DNA from: Viridibacillus soli
GTDB lineage: Bacteria; Bacillota; Bacilli; Bacillales_A; Planococcaceae
Direction of reading: 5' to 3'
Assembly (NCBI RefSeq): GCF_016612995.1
Contig: NZ_JAEOAH010000004.1
Coordinates: 1 to 64,000, forward strand
DNA: 64,000 bases
Every line of letters begins with the position of its first letter. Position 1 is the stretch's first letter. The translations under genes and the position numbers were made by a program. This document shows positions 28,194 through 36,386 of the stretch, one piece after another. A model generated the notes under the pieces. That model was not told the DNA's origin. It made no database searches and was given only the letters and a program-made list of their open reading frames with translations.

Positions 28194-28478
28194 ATGGCTT
28201 ACTTTAAAAGTATTAATGATATAAATAATGCTAAAAATGATTTACTTGAATCTTTACATGAAGATTATCAAAAATATACAACAGATGAATTGATTTCTGA
28301 ATTGTACGTGAAACAAATGCAAGAGAACAATACATTGATTTATTTCGCTCCTGATGCGCCTACAAAGGAACTAATGGCATATGAGAAAAAGATTGTCTAT
28401 GATTTGCTACATGAGCGAGGTTTAACGAATAGACAAATTTTACAAGAAATAAACAAGCAAAAAAGTGAAACTGAATAA
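28194..28478 (+). CDS. Small cytoplasmic protein of unknown function (94 aa)
   Basis: The ATG follows AAGGGGAG with good spacing. The product is charged and fully helical in appearance (MAYFKSINDINNAKNDLLES..., YEKKIVYDLLHERGLTNRQI), with no membrane segment and no Cys. I recognise no family. The C-terminal third, with LTNRQILQEIN, could be a small helix-turn-helix. It is monocistronic, ending at a shared terminator. Confidence 0.7.
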   Translation: MAYFKSINDINNAKNDLLESLHEDYQKYTTDELISELYVKQMQENNTLIYFAPDAPTKELMAYEKKIVYDLLHERGLTNRQILQEINKQKSETE

Positions 28479-28531
28479 GTAAAAAACAGTATATAATGAA
28501 TTGTCCGTTTTTCGGAAACTCTTTACGAATA

Positions 28532-28577
28532 AAACACCCCTTGGAGAATGAAATAACTCTCTAAGGGGTGTTTGTCG
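28532..28577. terminator. Bidirectional terminator
   Basis: AAACACCCCTTGGAGA (28532-28547) pairs with TCTCTAAGGGGTGTTT (28558-28573), with one mismatch, between convergent genes. Confidence 0.88.
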
Positions 28578-29843
28578 TTAAAATCCAATATTCACTTCGC
28601 AGTCTTCCCATTCATTACGTATAGCGTTTTTACGCTGTTTTTGTAAATCTTTAATACATTTTGCGTAATCGAGTTGTTTGTCGTAATGCCAGTTGAGGGC
28701 AACGGACATATATAGTTCGTTGAGCTGTGAAATAGAAAGTTCTTTTGAGAGCTTAGCTGCGTCCATTAACTCATCTTCTGTGAAGATGTGCTGAATATCT
28801 AATTTACGTAAATAAGTAGCTCGAATTTTAGTCGATGGATTCATAATCTCATACGCTCGGTCAAAGCGGCCTGCACGGTTAATTAAAGCAGGGTCAATCC
28901 GGTCTGGATAATTGGTTGTACCGATTAAGAAAATACCTTCACGTGATTGTGCTCCGTCTAATGTATTTAAAAAGACAGAACGCGTATACTCTGGCATAGA
29001 GTCGATATCTTCAATGACGAGTATCGCTGGAGCAAGGCTTGTCACCATGCGGAATACCTCTTCAATCGATTCACTTGATGTATGCTCAGTAATTTGCCAG
29101 TACACGACAGGAGCTGTTACAGAGCCTGTAATGGACTTTACAAGCGTCGTCTTGCCATTGCCAGGTGAGCCGTATAATAAAATACCTCTTTTATAAGGGA
29201 GACCATAATGCTTGAAGAAATCGCCATCTTCTTTGAAAAATTCATCGATAGAGCGGAATATTTCGCGTTTAAGAGAAGATTCTAATAAGACATCATCTCT
29301 TGTGATTTGTATACCTTCACCGTAGCTACGGCGCTTAATACTGTCTTGTACATCAACTAAGTAAGTGACTGTTTCCATGAGCATTTGTCGTAGCTGCTCT
29401 TGAATCGCTTCGATAAAAGTCATCATTTTTTCGGCGCTTGTTGTAAAATAGAAAAACTCTGGCCATTCCGAATCGGAGCGGTACACTGGGATATGTGTAA
29501 TCGCTACTTCATAATCAGGGAAGTAGATTAGGGCATTACTAAATGTTTTAACTAATTTTAACTGATTATCAAGTTGATCTTCTGAAACGGAATTTAGCAC
29601 AATACTAGGCAATGCCGCGTATATGTAACTTAAATTTTCGTAGCGAATTAATTCTTTGTCCATCATTTCGAGTAAATGATGGTGAAACTGTGAATTATTT
29701 AGCTCAACGGTAACACCACGAAAATCTGCAGGATGTACCTCATTTAATTTTTTCGAGATGCGTTCAAAGACTTCCGATACATCTGCGTAGTTTGGGATAT
29801 CTTGTCGTAGATCTTCATGAAATGTATATAAGAATTTTGCCAT
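28578..29843 (-). CDS. AAA+ ATPase of unknown role
   Basis: The product is 421 aa. The N-terminal about 190 residues show no known motif. A classical AAA domain follows: Walker A YGSPGNGKTTLVKS (about 232), Walker B AILVIEDIDSMP (about 288), sensor 1 IGTTNYPDRIDPALINRAGR with arginine finger region (about 320), then a small C-terminal helical lid. The order resembles BCS1-like and proteasome-like single-AAA proteins rather than FtsH (no protease or membrane part). It should be a cytosolic hexameric remodeller. AGGAGGA precedes the start. The partner is unknown. Confidence 0.85.
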   Translation of the reverse strand: MAKFLYTFHEDLRQDIPNYADVSEVFERISKKLNEVHPADFRGVTVELNNSQFHHHLLEMMDKELIRYENLSYIYAALPSIVLNSVSEDQLDNQLKLVKTFSNALIYFPDYEVAITHIPVYRSDSEWPEFFYFTTSAEKMMTFIEAIQEQLRQMLMETVTYLVDVQDSIKRRSYGEGIQITRDDVLLESSLKREIFRSIDEFFKEDGDFFKHYGLPYKRGILLYGSPGNGKTTLVKSITGSVTAPVVYWQITEHTSSESIEEVFRMVTSLAPAILVIEDIDSMPEYTRSVFLNTLDGAQSREGIFLIGTTNYPDRIDPALINRAGRFDRAYEIMNPSTKIRATYLRKLDIQHIFTEDELMDAAKLSKELSISQLNELYMSVALNWHYDKQLDYAKCIKDLQKQRKNAIRNEWEDCEVNIGF

Positions 29844-29900
29844 TATATCCTCCTTTATAGGGGTTGCTATTTATATGTCCTACAGTTTGAAAAGTTTCGA

Positions 29901-29946
29901 AAAAAGAGAGTCATCTCTGATTTTAATAGAAATGACTCTCTTTTAT
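29901..29946. terminator. Terminator after the rhodanese gene
   Basis: AAAAGAGAGTCAT pairs with ATGACTCTCTTTT (about 29902-29944) with T runs on both strands; on the minus strand it ends yqhL before the ATPase gene. Confidence 0.85.
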
Positions 29947-29962
29947 GAGCAACACCATCAAA

Positions 29963-30343
29963 TTACTTCGATTTGATTTTGCCTGTCCAATTTTTGTATC
30001 CACCTTGTAATTGGAATACTTGATCATAGCCTTTTTTCTTTAATAACATAGCAGCACGTGCACTACGTCCTGCATTTTGGCAATACAAGTAAACAGGTTT
30101 GTCCGGGCGAATTTCTTTGTAGCGTTGGCGAAGTTGTGAAGATGGAAGGTTACGAGCCCCTAGAATATGACCTCCGTCAAATTCCTTTGTCTCACGCACA
30201 TCGATTAATTGTGCTTTACGATAACCTTCAATGAATTCCTCTTGTGTTAAACTTGTTACGGCTTTTTTGAAACGAAGTGCGTTTACTAATGCGTATACAA
30301 TGACCACAAATAAAATAATCGCTAATGTATATAACCAACTCAA
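29963..30343 (-). CDS. yqhL: Membrane-anchored rhodanese-like protein YqhL
   Basis: The TTG at 30343 follows AAGGGGAAAG, giving 126 aa, the same length as B. subtilis YqhL; the frame is open upstream to 30388. An N-terminal helix (about residues 4-24) anchors a single rhodanese domain with IDVRETKEFDGGHILGARN and active-site loop YCQNAGRSA. The catalytic Cys is present, so sulfur transfer is possible. It is divergent from lipM. Confidence 0.9.
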   Translation of the reverse strand: MSWLYTLAIILFVVIVYALVNALRFKKAVTSLTQEEFIEGYRKAQLIDVRETKEFDGGHILGARNLPSSQLRQRYKEIRPDKPVYLYCQNAGRSARAAMLLKKKGYDQVFQLQGGYKNWTGKIKSK

Positions 30344-30447
30344 ATCGACTTTCCCCTTTCTATCTACAGTAATATTATAAAAGAACATCTAGCGATAGTC
30401 CAATGAGTTTGTTAAAATAGATAAGTTGATTATAAGGAGGAGACCAA

Positions 30448-31281
30448 ATGAAAACAACATGGTATTTTATAAATTCAGGTCCTTGTAGCCCTGCATTTAA
30501 TATGGCATTAGATGAAGCGCTCCTACATTGGCATAGTAAAGGTTTAATTCCACCTGTAATACGATTTTACGAATGGAATCCAGCAACACTTTCTATTGGT
30601 TATTTTCAACGTGCAGAAAAAGATATTGATTTTGAACAATTACATAAATTGAATGTAGGGTTTGTGCGTCGCCCGACTGGAGGCCGTGCAGTTTTACATG
30701 AACATGAATTAACATATAGCATCATTGTCGCTGAGGATTATCCAAATATGCCTAAGACAGTGACAGAAGCTTATCGCGTTTTAAGTGAAGGTTTATTGCA
30801 AGGCTTCCGTAATTTAGGATTAGACGCGTATTTCTCAGTACCAGACTCAGAGGCACAACGCGCAGATTTGAAAAAACCAAAGAGTGCGGTTTGTTTTGAT
30901 ACCCCAAGTTGGTATGAGTTAGTTGTAGAAGGTAAAAAGGTTGCAGGTAGTGCACAAACGCGTCAAGAAGGTGTCATTTTACAACACGGAGCAATTTTAA
31001 TTGACCTTGATGATGAAAAATTGATCTCTCTTTTCAAATTCCCATCAGAAGCTTCAAAAGAGCGTATGCGCAAACATTTACCACAAAAAGCAGTAGCGAT
31101 TAATCAACTAGCTAAAAAAGCGGTTGATGTGGAAACATGTATCAGTGCTTTCCATAAAGGATTTGAGGATGGACTAGATATTGAATTAGTGCCGTACACG
31201 TTGACGGAGGAGCAGTTGGATTTTGTTAATAATTTAGCAAAAACTCGTTATGAAAGTGACGATTGGAATTTTAAAAGGTAA
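30448..31281 (+). CDS. lipM: Octanoyltransferase LipM
   Basis: The product is 277 aa and moves octanoyl groups from acyl carrier protein to GcvH in lipoate synthesis. The lipoate-ligase-fold motifs [18 protein letters not shown] (about residue 75) and KVAGSAQTR (about 168) are present. The catalytic Cys lies in [13 protein letters not shown] (about 149). TAAGGAGG precedes the ATG. Its place near gcvT-PA-PB fits its role in supplying lipoyl-GcvH. Confidence 0.93.
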   Translation: MKTTWYFINSGPCSPAFNMALDEALLHWHSKGLIPPVIRFYEWNPATLSIGYFQRAEKDIDFEQLHKLNVGFVRRPTGGRAVLHEHELTYSIIVAEDYPNMPKTVTEAYRVLSEGLLQGFRNLGLDAYFSVPDSEAQRADLKKPKSAVCFDTPSWYELVVEGKKVAGSAQTRQEGVILQHGAILIDLDDEKLISLFKFPSEASKERMRKHLPQKAVAINQLAKKAVDVETCISAFHKGFEDGLDIELVPYTLTEEQLDFVNNLAKTRYESDDWNFKR

Positions 31282-31380
31282 TAGTCTTTTCGGCTTATTT
31301 TAGTTTCATGAAAACCGAAAAACCGCTTCCAATGTTGCTACATCAACATTTTGGGCGAAATCTCCTTATTTGCTTTTCTT

Positions 31381-31428
31381 ATCAATATATAGTATCGTAT
31401 TGTCTTGAACAAACACTATATATTGTGT
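31381..31428 (+). promoter_or_regulatory. Pair of NrdR boxes upstream of nrdJ
   Basis: ACACTATATATTGTGT at 31413-31428 is a near-perfect NrdR box, and ATCAATATATAGTATC at 31381-31396 is a weaker one. Their centres are 32 bp apart, about three helical turns, as is typical for NrdR sites. This predicts repression of the reductase gene by the dATP/ATP-sensing NrdR repressor. Confidence 0.8.
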
Positions 31429-31462
31429 TTAGGGATCGATTTAGATAGGGAGGCGAATGATA

Positions 31463-34400
31463 ATGGTACTTGCTTCACAGCATCATAATCAGACGATTAA
31501 TGTACAACAATTAAACAATGATATTCAACAATTTCCACAAGTTCATGCCATCACAGAGGACATGCAATTAACACATAAAGGTGTGTCTCGCTTAGTCATG
31601 ATCGACCGTTATTCTTTTAAAGATACGGAAAAGAAAACGCTAAAAGCAGGAGATTTTGTTGTGTTAACGGTCAAAGCTGACCCTAAATTCCCAGCACGTG
31701 GTCTTGGTTATATCGTTTCAATTAATGTAGAAAAGAAAACAGCAGAAGTGCTGATTGAAGCAGATTATAGAAGTGCAATTGATGATGATGACGAACAACA
31801 ATCAGGAATTGTCACACGTTCTTTAGAAGTTATTGAAAAGCCTCTAGAAGTTTTTTACGAACAAATTGCTAAACGTAATGCAACTGGCCTTGCAGCCGTT
31901 GAAAAAACAGCAGAAAAACGCCAAGAATGGTTTGAGAAGTTCTACGAGCAGTTAGTGAAGTTAAACTTCATACCCGCTGGCCGAGTAATTTACGGAGCAG
32001 GAGCAGGAACAGATGTTACGTACTTTAACTGTTACGTAATGCCGTTTGTAGCCGATTCTCGCGAAGGCATCAGTGATCACCGCAAACAAGTAATGGAAAT
32101 TATGAGTCGCGGTGGTGGTGTAGGTACAAATGGTTCTACATTACGCCCTCGAAACACGCTAGCTCGTGGTGTTAACGGTAAATCATCAGGATCTGTTTCT
32201 TGGTTAGATGATATTGCTAAGTTGACTCATCTTGTTGAACAAGGTGGATCACGCAGAGGTAGAGCAATTTAGTAATTGCATGTGTGCTTCTGCGTTAACA
32301 AACCTCGTGAACTGCTGGAAACTCTTTCGGTAATAATAACTAAATGAGGTGTTTAGTTATGCAACCCTATGATGCAAAGGTTGTTCAAAATTGTGAAATA
32401 TGCCGATTTAAACTACCGCATAACAAACAAGGTCGATTTACAAGCCATTTTGAACAAATAGAAAAGATCATAGTTGACTTGTTGGCTACAACGTAACTGG
32501 AAACAGTAGGCGTGAATGCTTGAAAACAACAGGTGGAAAAAGACAATCAGCATCCAAGCCCCTGTCAAATGGGAAAGGTTCAACGACCATCGAAAACACG
32601 CTCGTAATGAGTGGAAGTGAGTAGAGTAGGGATCAAGCGATTCCGAAGTGCGAGGACATCTACAAAGATGTAAGATATGGTCTAAACTTTATGGTGACAT
32701 AAAGAGTATAGTCGTAGCGGATTATCAAATATAATTAGCACAAATGATTATGTTAGCCGATTGGCATCCAGACATTATTGAATTTATTATTTCAAAAATG
32801 CAAAATCCTCGTATTTTACGTTTCTTAATCGAAAATACAACGGATGAAACAATCCAACGTCTAGCACAAGAAAAACTAAAATTCAAACCTTTATCACTTC
32901 AAGAAGAAGCGATGTACCAAGGTATTACTAACTATAAGACAATCCCTGGCATGGGTGGCTTTAACGACGCGATTATTCGCGATGCTGAAACGAAATTACG
33001 CGACGGCGGAACATTCAGTGTACACAACTCTGAATTCCTAACGGGAGCGAATATTTCTGTTACAATTACAAATGAATTTATGGAAGCTGTAGAAGCTGAT
33101 GCTGAATTTGATTTACGCTTCCCAGCAGTCGAATCATATAATGCTGAAGAAATGAAAGTTTATAACGATACATGGCACGAAGTTGGTGATGTTCGTGAAT
33201 GGGCTGAAATGGGACATGCTGTACGCACTTTCCGTAAAGTGAAAGCACGTGAGCTTTGGAATTTAATCAATATTTGTGCAACGTACTCAGCAGAACCAGG
33301 TATTTTCTTCATCGATAATGCGAACGACATGACAAATGCAAAAGCATATGGTCAAAAAGTTGTAGCGACAAATCCATGTGGCGAACAACCACTTGCACCA
33401 TACTCAGTTTGTAACTTAGCAGCTGTAAACTTAGCGCAATTCGCTCAAAAGGATACGAAAACAGTTGACTTTGAAGCATTAAAAGAAACAGTACGTGTTG
33501 GCGTACGTATGCAAGATAACGTCATTGATGCAACACCGTACTTCCTTGACGAAAACCAAGTACAAGCATTAGGTGAACGTCGTGTAGGACTAGGTGTCAT
33601 GGGAATGGCTGATTTACTAATCTATTGTGAAAAAGAATATGGCTCTGAAGAAGGTAATATCTTAGTTGATGAAATCTTCAAAACGATTGCAACGACGGCT
33701 TATGAAGCATCTACTGAACTTGCAAAAGAACGCGGTAGCTTCCCATTCTTAACAGGTGAAACTGAAGCTGAAACAGCTGCACTTCGCAAACGTTTTATAG
33801 AAACAGGCTTCATGCAAAAAATGCCTGAACATATTCGTGAAGCAGTACTTGAGGGCGGTATACGTAACTCTCACTTACTAACTGTAGCTCCTACAGGTTC
33901 AACAGGAACAATGGTTGGCGTATCTACCGGTCTAGAACCATACTTCTCATTTACTTACTACCGCAGTGGCCGTCTTGGTAAATTCATTGAAGTGAAAGCA
34001 GATATTGTACAAGAATACTTAGCTGCTAATCCGGGTGCAGATGAAGCAAACCTTCCTGAATGGTTTGTGACTGCAATGGAATTAGCACCAGAAGCACATG
34101 CAGATGTGCAATGTATTATCCAACGCTGGATCGACAGCTCAATTTCTAAAACAGTAAACGCACCACGCGGTTACACTGTAGAGCAAGTACAACAAGTGTA
34201 CGAACGCTTGTACAATGGTGGCGCTAAAGGCGGTACAGTTTATGTAGATGGTAGTCGTGATTCACAAGTACTAACATTAAAAGCAGAAGAAAACGTTATG
34301 GATGAAGACACACTACAAGAAGAAGTAGTAGTTGAAAAACGTCCAGTAGTGTTAATCGATACAATTCAAGACTTACGTTCAACAAACGTCACAATCGGCT

Positions 34401-34507
34401 CTGAAGTCGGTGACACATGCCCAGTATGTCGCAAAGGAACAGTCGAAGAACTAGGCGGCTGCAACACATGTACAAACTGCGGTGCACAACTTAAATGTGG
34501 CCTTTAA
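31463..34507 (+). CDS. nrdJ: B12-dependent ribonucleotide reductase, split by a group I intron
   Basis: Exon 1 is 31463-32260 and exon 2 is 32738-34507; joined, they encode about 855 aa. ATG 31463 follows AGGGAGG with 9-nt spacing (ATG 31457 is too close). The enzyme makes deoxyribonucleotides with adenosylcobalamin as radical source. Visible motifs are NCYVMPF, GGGVGTNGS, then after the junction ADWHPDIIEF, NPCGEQPL (active-site Cys), SVCNLAAVNL, APTGSTG and a C-terminal zinc ribbon TCPVCRKG...CNTCTNCG typical of class II enzymes. Without splicing, translation stops at TAG 32270. Confidence 0.92.
32261..32737 (+). ncRNA. Group I self-splicing intron in nrdJ
   Basis: The 5' exon end CGCAGAGGT (32252-32260) pairs over 9 positions with GCTTCTGCG in the intron (about 32287-32295), ending in the U-G wobble that marks a group I splice site (P1). 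The conserved core follows: AATCAGCATCCAAGCCCC (about 32546), GGTTCAACGACCATC and AAGATATGGTCTAAAC. P7 is visible as GACCAT (32585-32590) with ATGGTC (32677-32682). Resuming at GCA 32738 restores the family sequence RRG-AQM-IML. Exon bases GCA can pair with TGT just 5' of the guide (P10). The last intron base would then be A, not the usual G. Confidence 0.88.
32359..32496 (+). pseudogene. Remnant homing-endonuclease ORF inside the intron
   Basis: The 45-codon frame starts after GAGGTG and has NCEICRFKLPHNKQGRFTSH, a zinc-finger-like start seen in intron- and phage-encoded endonucleases (CxxC then a His). It stops after DLLATT, far too short for an active enzyme, and no HNH, GIY-YIG or LAGLIDADG core follows. 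It is therefore most likely the N-terminal stub of a homing endonuclease deleted from the intron. The identification is by eye only. Confidence 0.6.
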
Positions 34508-34553
34508 GCTGGATATCTAATTTAATACTAAAACCACGAATTACCGATACGGA

Positions 34554-34591
34554 GACTACTCTACACTTGAAAAGTGCGGAGTAGTCTTTTT
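34554..34591 (+). terminator. Terminator of nrdJ
   Basis: GACTACTC (34554-34561) pairs with GAGTAGTC (34579-34586), with an inner CACTT/AAGTG stem, followed by a T run. Confidence 0.88.
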
Positions 34592-34690
34592 ATTTGATGA
34601 AAATATCCAGAATAAGCATAAAATACATAAATTCGAACATAGAAAACACTTTTTGAATATAGAAGTATATTATATTTGGAGTAATTATCC

Positions 34691-34768
34691 GTTGTGAGCG
34701 TAAAATCATGTTGAACGTGCGTAAATCTCTTCTGAACACGCGTAAAACCCCAAAAGTTGAGCGTAAAC
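34691..34768. repeat. Degenerate short tandem repeat
   Basis: Four variants of a 20-25-bp unit are seen, each containing GAGCGTAAAA, GTGCGTAAAT, CACGCGTAAAAC or GAGCGTAAAC preceded by TTG or CTG. No credible ORF covers it. Between 34592 and 34834 nothing else is recognised. Confidence 0.6.
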
Positions 34769-34834
34769 TTAATAGAATCCAGATTAAGTGCTGAAGCTAC
34801 ATTTTTTAAATTCACTCAACCCGATAATAAATAA

Positions 34835-34878
34835 GACTCCCCATTCATCAATCGATGACGAGGGAGTCATTTTATTTT
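34835..34878. terminator. Terminator-like hairpin
   Basis: GACTCCC (34835-34841) pairs with GGGAGTC (34862-34868), enclosing a further small stem (ATCG/CGAT region), then ATTTTATTTT. Confidence 0.7.
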
Positions 34879-34880
34879 GT

Positions 34881-35147
34881 ATGAAATTAGAAATTCTCCA
34901 ATACTATGGATTTGAAAAATACTTCATTGAAATTGTCAGCGTTGAAAATGGATATCCGTGAAAGCCTGATCCAACTTCTTATCAATATCTACATGAAAAA
35001 TATGATCTAGATTTAGCTATTGGAGACAGAGCATTCGATTTAATTCCAGCGAAGAAAGTCGGGCTCACAACTTGTATGTTCGAAGCAACAGACTTTCATC
35101 CACATGATTATCGAGAATTATTGACCACTGTTAAAATAAATTGTTGA
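34881..35147 (+). pseudogene. C-terminal fragment of a HAD-family hydrolase with in-frame stop
   Basis: The frame from 34881 reads LEILQYYGFEKYFIEIVSVE, then NGYP-stop-KPDPTSYQYL, and later LAIGDRAFDLIPAKKVGLTT. KPDP and the GDRxxD segment are motifs III and IV of HAD phosphatases. The TGA at 34959-34961 interrupts the gene just before the catalytic Lys, and motif I is missing. There is no ribosome site. It is a decayed remnant, probably of a phosphoglycolate-phosphatase-like gene. Confidence 0.75.
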
Positions 35148-35220
35148 ACAATTTACTTATTAAGCGTCTCTTAGAAGAACATTCATGATAAAATGAAAAC
35201 AATTTGTTAGGAGTGATTTT

Positions 35221-35571
35221 GTGAGTAATAAAATTGCAGGTATATTTTTCCCGGCATTTGCGATGTTAGGGGTTATTGCAATGACTTTAACGGGTGCTTT
35301 TGGTGATGATGAGGCAAACAAATCCTTTTTTTTCCTTAGCTTAGTTGTTGTTTTTCCATTAGCCTTTTTAGTACAGGGGATTTCTTGTGCGTTAAATAAA
35401 ATAAATCCATGGATTGCGTTAGCGGTTTCTTATATTGCTTTTGTCATTATACTATTTACTGTGTTAAATAGTTCTGCGTGGGATTATGGCATTTACTTTT
35501 TAGTGTTTTGGCTAGTAGGGTATTTCGCCACAAAAGGCATTCAAAAGCTACGTGCCAAAAATAATAAATAA
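35221..35571 (+). CDS. Four-helix membrane protein of unknown function
   Basis: The GTG start follows TTAGGAGTG. The product is 116 aa with four hydrophobic segments (about residues 5-27, 36-58, 64-84 and 89-107) and a basic tail ending RAKNNK. No functional motif is seen. It has its own terminator and no operon partner. Confidence 0.7.
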   Translation: MSNKIAGIFFPAFAMLGVIAMTLTGAFGDDEANKSFFFLSLVVVFPLAFLVQGISCALNKINPWIALAVSYIAFVIILFTVLNSSAWDYGIYFLVFWLVGYFATKGIQKLRAKNNK

Positions 35572-35600
35572 AACTGTGCAAAATTTGCACAGTTTTTTTA
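35571..35600 (+). terminator. Terminator
   Basis: AACTGTGCA (35572-35580) pairs with TGCACAGTT (35586-35594), followed by seven T. Confidence 0.9.
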
Positions 35601-35737
35601 TTGCCGATTATCATAAACGCTAGCAAAAATATCTTCACTATGTACTGTCTTACTAGACGTTGAGTCTGTTTCATCATCTCAAAATAGATCTTTTCACAAA
35701 ATTGAATGATAGTTTTACTTTCTCTATATAGCCCGCA

Positions 35738-35968
35738 TTAATACAGCATGTTTTGTTCATCCTTAACTGTCAGAACATATTGGCTGTGATAATAGTCTGT
35801 GTTGATCAAATACCTTGGCTCTGAATAGCTGGAATCCTCAGCGATTTTTATGTCGCTCGTAATATCTTGTCCGTCCATATGCTTTTTCAAACAATTATGC
35901 TGTAAAAACTTAGTATAGGGATTGCTTTTATTTAAAACATATATAAATAGGAAGTTAATACTTATAAA
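35738..35968 (-). pseudogene. Probable remnant of a DUF3139-type small protein
   Basis: An open frame of about 77 codons without a usable start reads NFLFIYVLNKSNPYTKFLQH..., DITSDIKIAEDSSY and YYHSQYVLTVKDEQNMLY. The pattern of an N-terminal hydrophobic segment, NPY near the start and a late tyrosine-rich strand followed by KDE resembles DUF3139 proteins. Its 5' end is cut where the MITE-like repeat begins (35970), which suggests the insertion removed the start. The rest of 35601-36384 has only that repeat. Confidence 0.5.
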
Positions 35969-35969
35969 A

Positions 35970-36222
35970 TATCAGGCGTGTTGATTAACCAATTTTAACT
36001 ATTACTATTAAAGTGGTAGGTTGATTTCCGCGGGCAAGCACCGAGCCGCTTCCTCCGCTATGCTCCGTGCAGGGTCTCGGTTCGCTTGCATTTCCCGCAG
36101 GAGTCGAGCACCCTCCTCTCTAATCAACTAAAAAAGGGAGTAACATACATTAATATTGAACATAAAAAACCATTTTAACGGTAAAAAACCACTTGATATT
36201 TCCCTAATCAACACACCTGATA
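35970..36222. mobile_element. MITE-like element, copy 1 (253 bp)
   Basis: The terminal inverted repeats are TATCAGGCGTGTTGATTA at the left and the complement of TATCAGGTGTGTTGATTA at the right (one mismatch). The interior holds a GC-rich palindrome (GCGGGCAAGC ... GCTTGCATTTCCCGC with nested ACCGAG/CTCGGT). It has no ORF and matches a second copy at 40103. Such a non-autonomous element would need a transposase supplied elsewhere. Confidence 0.8.
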
Positions 36223-36337
36223 AAAAATATTAAAATTCGTGTAGTAACAATAAAACGGGCCTCCTTCAAGTGAAATTACTTCTTTCTAATAATTGTGCAA
36301 AATAACTCTTAAAGTATAATATGTAACTTTTGTAATT

Positions 36338-36386
36338 AGAAGAAAAACGCAGAGGATCTCACTGAGTTCACCTGCGTTTTTCTTCT
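36338..36386 (-). terminator. Terminator of yqhQ
   Basis: AGAAGAAAAACGCAG pairs with CTGCGTTTTTCTTCT. The stem overlaps the yqhQ stop codon, and on the minus strand it is followed by T-rich sequence. Confidence 0.75.

Noticed and set aside
32261-32737. Group II intron or inteN-type interruption of nrdJ
   Set aside because: There is no domain V hairpin or GUGYG start, and the sequence has in-frame stops, so an intein is excluded; group I core and P1/P7 pairings fit instead.
34561-34815. 84-codon minus-strand ORF after nrdJ
   Set aside because: It overlaps a terminator and the degenerate repeat array, has no ribosome site, and its residues follow the repeat rather than a protein pattern.
35456-35677. 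73-codon minus-strand ORF
   Set aside because: It runs across the 3' end of the four-helix membrane protein gene and through its terminator.
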